From Dactylorhiza incarnata (taxonomy: Eukaryota; Streptophyta; Magnoliopsida; Asparagales; Orchidaceae), in NCBI GenBank assembly GCA_033032865.1, contig JAWHQI010000185.1, positions 3,658,001 through 3,722,000 of the forward strand: a stretch of DNA of 64,000 nt. The letters run 5' to 3'. The position numbers and the translations under genes are program-made. The number at the start of each line of letters is the position of its first letter. Position 1 is the first letter of the stretch. The notes under the pieces were generated by a model. That model searched no databases and was not told the origin of the DNA. It worked only from the letters and a program-made list of their open reading frames with translations. Shown piece by piece: positions 33,664-44,590 of the stretch.

Positions 33664-35153
33664 ATTCTTGCAATGCAAGAGGAGCTCAACCAATTTGAAA
33701 GGAACAAGGTTTGGGATTTGGTTCCAAGACCAAAGGGCCACCCAGTCATTGGCACTAAATGGGTCTTCAAGAACAAGCTTGATGATCAAGGCAACATAGT
33801 CAGAAACAAAGCAAGATTGGTAGCTCAAGGGTATTAACAAGAAGAAGGAAAAGACTATCATCAGACCTTTGCTCCTGTTGCAAGACTTGAAGCTATCAGA
33901 ATCTTTCTGGCCTTTGCTGCATATAAGAAATTCAAGGTATATTAAATGGATGTGAAGAGTGCATTTCTTAATGGAGACATCAAAGAAGAAGTCTATGTGG
34001 AACAACCACCAGGTTTCATCTCTCCAACTCACTCCTCCTATGTATTTAAGCTTAATAAAGCTCTCTATGGTCTCAAACAAGCTCCCAGAGCATGGTATGA
34101 GACCTTAGCTAATTTTCTTTTGGAAAACAAGTTCTGTAGAGGCATAGTAGATAAAACCTTATTTTTCAGGATACATAAAAATCAAACTCTACTAGTTCAA
34201 ATATATGTAGAAGATATTATTTTTGGCTCTACTGATTCAAATTTATGCAAAAGATTTTTTAACCTGATGCAATCTAAATTTGAAATGAGTAGTATGGGTG
34301 AATTATCATACTTCCTTGGTCTTCAAGTGAAGCAAACTCCTAATGGCATATTCATATCACAATCCAAGTATGTTAAGGAATTAGTGAAAAGGTTTGGTAT
34401 GACTGATGCTTCCACCATGAAAACACCCATGCCCTCAATTGTTATTATTGATACCGATGAATCAGGGAAACCTGTTGATCAGAAAGTATATAGAAAAATT
34501 GTTGGCTCATTACTTTATTTAACAGCAAGTAGGCCTGATATAATGTTTGATACCTTTATTTGTGTTAGGTTTCAAGTTAACCCCAAAGAATCTCATCTAA
34601 TTTAATTAAAAAGAATTTTTAGATATATAAAGGGTTGTCCTAATCTTGGACTCTAGTATCCAACAGCATCAGAATTTTAATTAACTGGATTCTAAGATTC
34701 TGATTATGCTGGATGCAGAGTAGACAGGAAAAGCACATCAGGAACTTGCCAGTTTCTTGGTGATAGGCTTGTGTCTTGGTTTTGTAAGAAACAAACATCT
34801 GTGTCCACATCAACAGCTGAAGCTGAATACATAGCTGCAGGAAGTTGCTGCTCACAGATATTGTGGATACAAAATTAGCTCCTAGACTATGGTGTCAATC
34901 TAAATAATTCAATTATATTTTGTGACAATACTAGTGCAATATCTATAACAAAAAATCCAGTTCTCCAAAGTAGGACTAAACACATAGAAATTAGGCACCA
35001 CTTTATCAGAGATAATATGGATAAAAATAAAATTTGCCTACAATTCATCTCTACTGAATTGCAAAGAGCTGATATTTTCACCAAACCCTTGGATGAAAAG
35101 AAACATATTTTCTTTATAAATCAGCTGGGAATGATAGATGGAGATTCAATCTG
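33664..35153 (+). pseudogene. Element E reverse transcriptase and RNase H (broken)
   Basis: RT from MQEELNQFERNKVWDLV through GTKWVFKNKLDDQGNIVRNKARLVAQG, a stop near 33836, then [24 protein letters not shown] and [13 protein letters not shown]. The catalytic box reads IYVEDIIFG (34204-34230) instead of YVDD, so the second catalytic Asp is Glu. Stops near 34603, 34657, 34678 and 34690. RNase H shows SDYAGCRVDRKSTSG (with a stop before), STSTAEAEYIA and CDNTSAI. It ends with FFINQLGMIDGDSI-stop at about 35153. Confidence 0.87.
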
Positions 35154-35183
35154 ATAAAAATTAAATTTTCTATTTATCCCCTC

Positions 35184-35335
35184 ATTTCGTCGAACGGAGA
35201 ACGACAAAATGCTATCGTTCGTCGAATGGAGATCGACGATACTTAATAGGTCAGGATCGACAAAGACAAACGCGATCGTCGAACGGAGATCGACGAAAAT
35301 TATTTTTTCGTCGAACGCAGTCAGACGAAGCCCTA
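35184..35335 (+). promoter_or_regulatory. Palindromic motif array between pol and third ORF of element E
   Basis: TTCGTCGA - 7 bases - TCGACGAA units start at about 35186, 35216, 35250 (right arm only), 35276 and 35307, so the period is about 31 bp. The spacer is mostly acggaga. It sits after the pol stop and about 80 bp upstream of a TATA box. The motif is that of the E LTR arrays, arranged here as a hairpin-capable palindrome. Confidence 0.75.
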
Positions 35336-35412
35336 AGTCCTTTCGACTTCTGATTCTATTAGGTTTAGCCAAACCCTGTTCTACGAAAGTGTGCGCCCTT
35401 CTCGGATCTCTC

Positions 35413-35419
35413 TATATAA
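35413..35419 (+). promoter_or_regulatory. Candidate internal TATA box before the third ORF of element E
   Basis: tatataa in tctctctatataatcaaag, about 100 bp upstream of the first ATG of the third ORF and directly below the motif array. The layout copies that of the LTRs (motif array, TATA, leader). Promoter activity is inferred. Confidence 0.5.
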
Positions 35420-35517
35420 TCAAAGCTTTCATCCTATTTCATTTTTGCGCCTACGGAACTTACTTTTCCCTCTAGTTCCCCTTCTGCACTTGATCGTTTT
35501 TCTTTGCAGGTACTAAT

Positions 35518-38224
35518 GGCAATCTCTCAGTCAGTGCTCTCTTCGATGAAGTTCGACGCAGGTTTTGACATTGAAATGGAATCATTTGCTTGCACTGATC
35601 AAATCTTCCAAGACATTCTTCAACTCTTTGAAGACCAACAACTAATGAAGTTCATGACCACCAGGATAAAGCTTACAGTGGCAGAGATAAAAGAATGGGT
35701 ACATACTATTCAGTCAGAGAATGCAACAACTCTCTCAGGAAAAATATCAGGGAATCAGGTTCTTCTTACCCCTGACATCTTATCAGAAGTTTTTGGTTTA
35801 GTGAATGGTGATGATGATTTGGAAATCACCTCTGATGATTTTAATGTTGCTTTGGAGAAAATGGGTTATTCCAGTGGAAACCCTAATCATCTTCTGAAAA
35901 AGAATTTATCTATTGAATACAAATTCTTAGCAGATATTGTTGGAAAAGTTTTGCTAGGCAAAACTTCTGCTCATGACTATATAACCAGGCACCAATTTCT
36001 ATTGATGGTGGCCTTAGTGGAAAAGAAGAAAGTTAATTGGGGATTAATTCTGTTTGAATCCATCGGGAAGAAGCAAAGTAAGTTGAGTGTCGGTTATGGA
36101 ATAATTTTGGGATTAGTTCTTCAGGCAAAATGCCCAGAACTATTGGTATCTCCAATAGTGTTTATCAATGCTAGCAAGAGGCTGACTTCAGCTCTCTTTG
36201 GAAGGTGGGATAGGGTTATCCCAATGAGGACCCCAAGGGCAGAACAATCAGATATAGCTTCTGAGGACACCATGACTAACACAGTCACTCCCTCAACCCC
36301 TCCAGAAGTTCCCCTCTCTGAATCCTCAACTCCAATCCTTCCTCCACCTCTTCAGACAACCATATCTGAAGAAGTTCATCCTTCCACCTCTCACACTGAC
36401 ACACCTACCTCCATGCCTTCTACTCCACCTCCTCCAGTAAATGACTCTTTAGAAATTCCATCTTTATTTACTCCTGATGACATTACTCTTCCTCCATACA
36501 TTCCACCTCATTCATCTGAACCTTTGTCACCCATCCAACATTCTCCATCATTAAACATCTCATCTCCACCTCAATCACCTACCCTTCCCCAGTCTCCTAT
36601 CCCTCAAGCTATCTCTCCACCTCAGTCACCCATTATCCCTCAATCACTTATTCATCCGCACTCACCTATCCACCCTCATTATCCTATTCATCCACCCATA
36701 GCACATTCTACCAACATCTCTTTCCCATAATACATACCATCATCTTCTCACCCCAATCAAGATCTTGTATATATTGATTTTAAATCTGTTGCTGATCAGA
36801 TCTATCAACACATTGCTCCTAAGTTGAATGATCTACTGGATGCAAAACTTGCACCAGTTCTTCAAATCACAGCTGATCTAGCTGCCAAAATAGCTTCCTT
36901 CCCTTCACCCTCCTATTCTGTCCCTTCTTCAAGGGGCCTAGCTTCAGGTTTTCCTGAAACTAGGCAGGGGGAGATGTCCAATGAAGAAGCTCCAGTTCTC
37001 ATAGTTTCCAGTGCAGATTCAGTTCAAGCAGATTTTGTTGAAATTAGTGATTCAGAGTTGATATATACAGTTATTCCTGTTATAAAAGAAATAAATAATA
37101 TTTCTATTCATCCATCTATAGATATTATTTATTTGCTTTCTCAGATCAATACAGTTTTCACAAATTTGCCAGAGCTTCAAGTTTATTCAAAAGCAATTGT
37201 TTCTTATACTGCTCCCATAAATAAAGCTATATTAAAAGAACTTCTCAAAAGTTTTGAAGTACAAGTTCTAGTCCCAGTTCTTGCAGAAAGTCCAGCCGCA
37301 GTTCCAGTTCTAGTTATTAAGAGAAATATTTCTGAAACCCTAAAACTTATTGATGATCTCTATGATAATCCTCAATCATCTGATGATAGTGATGATGATG
37401 ATAGTGATGATGTTGACTCTAATGATAAATAATCAAAGAAAAGAAAGGCTAAGCATATGTCAAAGGCTGCTCCTAAGCCTCCAAATCCTAATAATGATAT
37501 TCCATAATATATCTTGCATAATATCACACTCACCAGGGATTTTCCTTCCTGGATGAGAATTTCAAGAAATGAAGCCAACAGAAGGAAGAAGATGAAGAAG
37601 ACTGGTTACTACTCTGACAAGCCTGTCAAGTATAACCATCCTCCTCCTCCTCCTCCTCCAGCAGCAGGTGCAGCTGGCTCAGCAAAGTTCTCTTCATCCT
37701 CTCAAAAATATTCTCAGCAACCCAAGAGACCAGCTAGTTCTAGTGGTTCTCAGAGCTCAAGGTCATCAAGACCTCCTTCGGGTTCCTCCAGATCAATTCC
37801 ATCAGGATATAAATATCATATTTCTGATGGCTCCTCTCACAGAGATAAAAATCCTCAAGCATATTCTTCAGTTCAAGACAGTGATGTTGAGTACAGGCCT
37901 CCTTCTCCCAATCCAGAAGATTAGAGGATATCTCATATGGCCAGATTCAGAGAATCTGTAGCAACAGCTCAGATTAATAAGGCAAAAGATGATGGGAAGG
38001 ATTACTCCAAATATTCAACTATATCAGAGTTCAGAAGAAAAGAACTTGAAAAGTACAAATCAAAGAATGTATTCAATGCTGTAGTTTATTTAGACAAGCA
38101 CCCAGAAGCAATAGTTCCTCAAGTCAAATCTCAAACTATTCTGGGAGCTCAGGATCTATACATGAGCAAGAAAGAATTAGAAAATCCAAACAGACAGATT
38201 ATATTCAGGCCTCCTTCAAAGTAA
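35518..38224 (+). pseudogene. Element E third ORF (env-like position), four or more nonsense codons
   Basis: From ATG 35518 (the frame is open from 35504) to 38224 one reading frame of about 900 codons is interrupted only by in-frame stops at 36728, 37430, 37505 and 37922, with no frameshift. The N-terminal ~240 residues resemble the domain found in many plant transposon-derived proteins (TVAEIKEWVHTI, LLTPDILSEVFGL, RHQFLLMVALVEKKKVNWG). A Pro/Ser-rich segment follows (residues about 250-410, PPQSPTLPQSP-like). Then come an acidic patch (SDDSDDDDSDD), a basic Ser/Pro segment (PPPPPPPAAGAAGSAK) and a conserved tail (ISEFRRKELEKYKSKN). No clear membrane segment. Sireviruses carry an ORF here, often called env-like; no envelope function can be claimed. 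Confidence 0.75.
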
Positions 38225-38404
38225 ATGGTTCAGACCTTTTTGTTTTTGTTATAATTCAGTTTCACTGTAATATTGTTAAACTCAGAGCACTATACTTATT
38301 TTATCTGCTGAAATGGTTTTACATTCTGTCAGATATATATATACATGCTCTACTGTTTTTCTATTGTTTTTCTATTTGAAATTTGTCAAATAGTATCCTA
38401 ACCC
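38225..38404 (+). other. Element E 3' untranslated stretch
   Basis: 180 bp of T-rich sequence between the third ORF stop and the polypurine tract. Nothing coding seen; tatatatataca near 38333. Confidence 0.5.
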
Positions 38405-38418
38405 AAATAGGGGGAGAT
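38405..38418 (+). other. Element E polypurine tract
   Basis: aaatagggggagat directly before TGTTGGAACAACC. It is nearly identical to the tract of G (4295-4307), the conserved Sirevirus style. Confidence 0.88.
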
Positions 38419-39951
38419 TGTTGGAACAACCCTATTACAGATTTGGGCTAGGATTACTATGTGTTGACTAGGATTAAGTTGACCCCCAATGTATAGTCTA
38501 AGGGTCAAAGTTTTAGGCTGATAAGATAGCTAGAACTTAGAATTTCTCTAAGTTTCTGCGTTCGGCGAACTCAATTCTACGTTCGACGAATTGCTCTCTA
38601 CGTTCGATGAACGGATTACACACTGCGTTTGACAAACGGCTTGCTTCAGTCTCAGTAGTCGAAGATCGTCAATACTCAGTGACTCAGCGGCTCAGTGGTG
38701 GACGAATCTTCAGTTCGACAAACTCTAACTTGAGATCGACGAACTCCAGCCTGTGTTCGATGAATCTTTATCAGATGTTCAGTTCGACGAACTCATCCTT
38801 CAGGTCGACAAATTCTTATCTCAGCTCGATGAATTTTCTCTCAGTCTATTCAGATCAGTTATTCTAATTCTCTGAACTCAGTTCAACTATCAGATTCAAT
38901 TCTATTCTTCATTTGGAGTTATTCTTCCAGATAAGATAAGTTTTATCCTTCCATTGTTTATTCCCCTTTCCATTCTCTTCCCGAGAAAATAGCCGTTGGC
39001 TTATATTGGAAAAGGATATCATTTATTAAAAAAGAAAAGGAATTAAGATTTGCTGAATCAGTTGATGTTCCAGGGAAATAATTAATGCAGATTATTCTAT
39101 TCCTATTCAGAGATTTGAATTTCAAATTAGTTATCATTATCTCTAAGGAAATGGGATACTAGAAGAAAAAATATATGTAACAGAAAGAAAATATCAGAAC
39201 ATCAGTCGAGAGAGAAAATATTCAGAAAGAAAAAGAAAGATCATCTTCCTCAAGCAGCACATCTTATTCTCTGAGAACAACGTCTTCAAGATCAATCTCT
39301 CAGTTTTCTGCTGCAAATTAAAATCTTCAATAGAGCAACAATAATCTGAGGAACTTCTGTCTCTCAGATTCATCAGCTTATCAAGGATGATATTTCATTC
39401 AAGAGAAAGCTCCCTCCTCAAGCTGTCAATAATTTCAATAAGACAGGGGGAACTTTACACCATCAATCCACTAGAGTCTTCTCTTAGATTGTTGACAGAG
39501 AAGAACTTCTTAACCCCTTTATTCCATCTTGTACAGGTTTCAAACTCCCTTCAAAAGTTAACCTCTTGGTGGCAGGGCACCTGAACAAAAACCTGTGGTT
39601 TGGTTAGAGCACCTGATCAAAAGCTCACCTGGTGTGTGGACACCTGATCAAAAACCCGTTGGTGATAGGGCACCTGATCAAAAATCTAGTGGATCCTACC
39701 AAGTGTGGTAGAAGAGTAGACGTACCCAGATTTATTGGGGAACTACTATAAAATCCTTGTGTCTCTTTGCTTGTGATTTCCTTTGTTGTTGTGCTGTGCT
39801 GATTTGTTTTCTTTATTTAGTTTTTATAAATCACTCTGCTATACACTTATATATATATCACTATTTTAATTCCGCAATAAAATTAAGTTAAAAGTTTTAA
39901 TACTTTATTCACCCCCTCTAGAGTAAATCTAAGATCTAACCTACACTTTCA
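38419..39951 (+). repeat. Element E 3' LTR
   Basis: Starts TGTTGGAACAACCCTATTAC and ends CACTTTCA. It follows the 5' LTR closely, with small indels. The TTCGACGAA array is present at about 38558-38830 but several copies have CpG losses (for example ttcgatgaac, ttcgacaaac). Confidence 0.9.
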
Positions 39952-40190
39952 AGATCTTTTGGAGCTTGAAGAAGATGGTTTGTGGTTGTCTCTTCTCCTT
40001 CTATAGATCAATTTTTTGAACTACATAGATAGGAGGGCCTTCTCTTAGTAAGTGTTGTTAGATTCTGATGTGCTGGCATCAGAAGCTCCTTTGCTTTCAG
40101 ATCTGACTTGGGTGCAGGAGTCTTCCCTGTACCTCCTCATGCTCTCAGACTTAAGAGCTACTGATCTTTCTCTGGTGCACCCCTTTGGCT
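39952..40190 (-). pseudogene. Element D (host) gag fragment right of insertion E
   Basis: Minus-strand reading from about 40187 resembles F gag around 42880-42720: RERSVALK, then Ser-rich stretch, then SSSSSKR leading into the DSGQYDRSKSSREAKYK of 28278. The piece ends abruptly at about 40190, where integrase of F begins; no LTR lies between. The N-terminal part of D gag and the D 5' LTR are therefore missing from the window. Confidence 0.7.
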
Positions 40191-41045
40191 TCAGTTTGAA
40201 ATTCTATACCATGGTCAGTCCTAGTCTTGACCACAGCACATTGTAAGTCATTCTGAATAGCCTTGACATGATTTATAAAGACATTCAATGTATCTGATTT
40301 CTTCTTAAGGAGGAATACCCATGTATATTTTGAGTGATAATCAACAATCACCAAAGTATACAACTTCCCTCCTAGGCTCTGAATTGGCAAAGGACCAAAC
40401 AAGTCCATGTGCAAAAGATATAGACATCTTTCAGTGTCTTTGGAGGCAATACTTTTAAGGTGGCCCTTATTTGATTACCCATTTGGCAAGCATGATAGGG
40501 ACCACTTTTAATACTTTATAAATTAGGACTATTCCTAACAAGGTTTTTAGAGAATAGTCTATACATTGTCTTATAGTTAATGTGGGCAAGTCTCTTGTGC
40601 CATTGAACACAAAGAGACTCATTTTCATTAGCTACTAGACATACAGATGAAAGAGAATTACTGCATATAAAGTCTAAGCAATAAACATTTCCACTCCTAG
40701 TGCCTGAGAGAATTGTCTCTAAGTCATTAGACTTTTTGATCAAGCAGTTGTCATTGTGGAATTCAATTACATAGCCTAGATCACAAAGTTGACTTATGCT
40801 CACTAGGTTGTGTTGCAACCCTTCAACATAAGCTACCCTTATGATTGAAACTATGACATTGGAAATCATACCCTATCCCTTGGTGATTCCTCTTTCAGAT
40901 CCACCAAAGATGACTTTAGGTCCATTCTTCACAGCTTTGTAGTCCTGTAGAAGATTTTTTGTTCCTGTCATGTGCCTTGAGCAACCACTGTCCAAGTACC
41001 ATATTTGGTTGAGTCTATTACTTGAACAAACCTGCAGGAAGGAGT
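40190..41045 (-). pseudogene. Element F protease, GAG-pre-integrase and integrase start (cut off)
   Basis: Protease motif WYLDSGCSRHMTGT near 40990 with DSG intact. GAG-pre-integrase has YVEGLQHNLVSISQLCDLGY and LCVQWHKRLAHINYKT. Integrase has HMDLFGPLPIQSLGGKLY and VVKTRTDHGIEFQ near 40200, after which homology stops and D gag begins. The expected NGVAERK and everything downstream are absent. Confidence 0.85.
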
Positions 41046-43590
41046 TTAGTTACCCTTAGGAGCCCAAATAATTTTGGGTCCTAGGTCCTTGTTGGCATGG
41101 TGGAATGACCTCACACCAGCTGCACTCTTTGCAGGAAGACTTTTCTTTGCACTTGGCACATTGGAATTATACCAACAATCAAAGGCAAAGTTTCCCACAT
41201 TACCACAACACCAACATTCATGAATATTGTATCTCCTCTTCTGAACATTTCTTGAGGAGAGAGCATCATTGTGCTTATGTTCAGGAGGGGAGACATCAGC
41301 ATTTTTCAAGTTCCTTTCAGCAATGATCTAGCTGAATGTTAACCTCTGTACAGAATTGGCACCCTTTGTCTTAATGACATCAGCTTGATTTGGCTTGGAG
41401 GACATGCAAGATTGGATGGCATCAGACACTGAGCAAGAGGACTTGTCTACAGGTTTTGCAGCAGCCATGTTCTTCGCTGGACAGAGCTTGGAGGAACTAG
41501 CTTCCATATTCCTGAATGATGGGGCTGAAGTACCAAATACAAATGCTCTAGTTTGGGCCATTTGAATTTCTTCATGGGGATCCTTCATGGCACTCATTTC
41601 CATGCCCTTTCTTCCACTATAGGAAGGAGTGTTTTCCTTCCTATAGGAGCATCCATTCTTCCAGTGACCATAAATGATTTCATGATCATACCTGTTAGAA
41701 GGAAGCAACACCTTCTGAAAGGTGGTATGAGGCTTAGCCTTGACCTTGCTCTTTTCTCCACTCCATTCTCCTACTTCCATTTTATTGAACCCCAGTCCTC
41801 TCCTATTGGTTTGAGAGGAAAAGGTGTCAATAATAGGAAGCACAGATTTGGGCTTGGAGAATTGAGCCACTAGGCTCTATTCTTTCACAAGATTCTCCTC
41901 AAGGTCCTTGATGACCTTGTTCATTTGGGATATGGTGCCTAAATGCACAATTGTTATTCCCTTAAGATGGCTTATTTGTCTACTCATCTGAGCCACCGTG
42001 TAGGGTAACTCGGTGCACTCTTTCTTATCCATCTTAAGGGAAGCAATTTCTTGCGCTTGCCTCTTGGCCAGCTTCTTGCTCTTTTTTAGAGATTCCAAGA
42101 GATCCCCATACTTGTCAATCAATTGATTGACATCTTCCTCAGATTCTCAATCACTTCCACTAATTGATGAAGGTGCTTCAGATTCTGGGCTTGTCTCATA
42201 ATCAGAAGAGGAGATGGAGTGAATTAATACATGTTCATTGTCAGAGTTGTTCTGACGGTACTCCTCATCAGTGATGGCCATGAGGCCTAGCTAAACTTTG
42301 TCCTCTTCATCCTCCTCTATGTCACTGTCTGAATGTGATAGAGGTGCCCTGATTCCAATTCTCACAGAAGGACAATCATCTTCTTTTTCTTCTGCAAATA
42401 GCACAACATAGGCTTCTTCTTTAGCATCTGAATCTGAGGATGAGGAATCTGATTCACTCCAGGATTTTCCTTTCTTTGAGAGGAAGGATTTTTCCCACTT
42501 CCTATCCTTATGGTGGTGATGTTTCTTATCACCCTTTTCCTTCCTTTTGACTGGACAGTCAGCTATGACATGTCCAGGCTTACTGCACCAATATCAAATG
42601 ATGTTATTTGAAACATGTTTACTAGATTTAGAATAATACTTGTCACCCTTTAGGTGTTGCCTTTCAGATTTGATGTGGTCTTTCTTGGAGTGTAAGGAGG
42701 AGGAGGGCTGGTTCTTCCACTGCTTCCTCCTCATCATCTTCTAGAATTTCCCTGAGAAGGCAACAAACTCCTCATCAGATGAAGTGTTGTCTGAAGTGTT
42801 CTCAGACTTATCTGATTAAGCACTCCTTCTTAGAGGAGACACCATTCTGGCCTTTCTCTTCTTGGAGCTGTCAGCCTTGAGAGCTACAGATCTCTCCCTT
42901 GCATGAGCCCTTGTTGAAGTGTCCTATTCCTTTTTTGCAGATAACTGCATCTCATAAGAGAGCAGCTTCCCAAACTGTGTATGAGTAGGAGTCTCACCAA
43001 GCTTGGCCACTTACCTGATGGCACAATTTTTTGTGTCCCAGGCTCTAGTTAGAGATCTAAGGAACTTATCATTAAGCTCATAGTCACTAAACCCTCTTTC
43101 ATAGGTTCTTAGTTCATTGACTATCCTAATGAACCTTTCATAGCAAATGCAAATGCTTTCTTTGCTCAGCTGCCTGAAAGCTTCATATTCTTGGTTGAGG
43201 AGTGATTTTTTGTCATCCCTCACCTCAGCTATCCCTTCCATATACACCACCAGTGTATCCCACATTTCCTTGGCAGTTATGCAGTGCACCAAGTTCTGAA
43301 ATGTTGAGTCATCTATTGCATTAATAATTATGTTTTGGGCTCTTTTATCCAGAGTGAACAATGCAAGTTCATCCTTGGTTAAGTCATTGAAATCTTTGGC
43401 CACTCTCCTGGTTGGATCTATGGTGGAGGCAGTTTGAAAAGTGAAAGGCCCTTGTTATACTGTGATGTAAATCCTTGGGTCAGATGCTTCCATAAACAAT
43501 CTAACCCTTTGCTTCCATTTGCCAAAGTTTTCTTTGTTGCATATGGGCAACTTCATGGATCCCATCTCCTTCTATAATCCAGTTGAGGCC
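41046..43590 (-). pseudogene. Element F gag (broken)
   Basis: Gag start with NKENFGKWKQRVRLFMEASDP near 43530, then a long open part (43403-43011, AQNIIINAIDDSTFQNLVHC, RFIRIVNELRTYERGFSD). The first CCHC-like knuckle near 42560-42605 reads YWCSKPGHVIADCP; its first Cys codon is TGA (TGT expected). An acidic Ser-rich part, a coiled-coil-like part (41877-42122, LESLKKSKKLAKRQAQEI), FSKPKSVLPIID near 41850 and a second knuckle, CWCCGNVGNFAFDCW, near 41200 follow. Stops and shifts occur throughout. The two-knuckle layout matches D. Confidence 0.83.
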
Positions 43591-43608
43591 ATTGGATTGA
43601 TATGTGAC

Positions 43609-44590
43609 TGAAAAATCTCTTTTGTTAATTACTATCAGACACCAAGTTAAGGTTCTGACAAGCGGAAAAATGGGAACTAGGTCGCAGGAACAATCTCAAC
43701 CAAACTGAGCACAATAAGCCAGAAATAATGAAGGAACACGAGGACTAGTATTCAAAACTCTTCTTTACAACTTGAGGTACACATGGAGAGACATGCTTCA
43801 CCAATACAATCGAAGAAGAATAACAACAAGACAAAGCAGAAACCGCCCAAGCCACCCAAATAGCAAGCTGCCCGACTTAATAAGGCGGTCCGCGCAAACC
43901 GCCAAGCCGCCAAACTGCAACTCAACATGCAGACTACCCGTTATTCCAATGCTGACACTGTCCGCCTGAGCAAGGACGCCTGACCACTGTCACTTAGCCA
44001 CTCCTAATCGCGAACACTGTTGCTGACAAGCTGAACAAAGAACAGACCGGTAAGGCAAGCCACCTAACCGCACAGTCTGACCTTATTGAAAGCAGAAACA
44101 CAAGCCGAAGAGAAAAGCTGCCGCAAACCGCGACCACCTGCTGCTACCCGCCGCTGACTGCCACCGACATAACCGCTGCGGTATCCTCTGATAAAATCAG
44201 AACCACACACAAGCCACGCAACCTGCGAACACAACAGAGTCAAATCTCAACCCGCACGATTAGAAAAGTGTAACTGTACAAAACGACCAGCAAGCTCTCG
44301 CTTACTATTCATTGTATTTTATCTGAGGGAGAGGTCCTATTTATAGGCGCGAGGTGGAGTGTGGTAACCGCCCATAGAGATAGGATAACTGCCCCAACAA
44401 GGCAGCGGGTAGAAAACAAACCGTGCGGCTTAAAGACAAGCCACAACGGTTAACCAGAAAACCCGGACTGGAAGCAGACTAAGCCCAAAGACAACCCGGA
44501 CTGACATACCGCCAGCCCGCTGTGGGTTGACAACCCGCGCGGTCTTAAGACAGACCGCCTGACCTCCACTTCACTTCAACATTTTCAACA
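43609..44590 (-). repeat. Element I 3' LTR
   Basis: On the minus strand starts TGTTGAAAATGTTG at 44590 and ends AGATTTTTCA at 43609. About 982 bp. Contains AGACCGC / GCGGTTT-type motifs and the TATA box at 44338-44345. Confidence 0.92.
44338..44345 (-). promoter_or_regulatory. TATA box of element I 3' LTR
   Basis: Minus-strand tataaata in gcctataaatagg. Confidence 0.7.

Larger units (their letters stand above)
28279..39951 (+). mobile_element. Element E: Sirevirus-like copia element with a third ORF
   Basis: Complete structure: 5' LTR 28279-29776, primer site, gag, protease, integrase, RT, RNase H, third ORF, polypurine tract and 3' LTR 38419-39951. The flanks gaatc (28274-28278) and agatc (39952-39956) are only partly alike, but both sides are D gag on the minus strand and join in register with F gag. 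The extra ORF after pol and the LTR end style fit the Sirevirus lineage. The two LTRs look alike over most of their length by eye, suggesting a younger insertion than B. Confidence 0.9.

Noticed and set aside
35518..36730. Host gene captured by element E
   Set aside because: The domain type is one commonly found in plant retrotransposon third ORFs, there are no introns, and the position is normal for Sirevirus-like elements. Capture is not needed to explain it.
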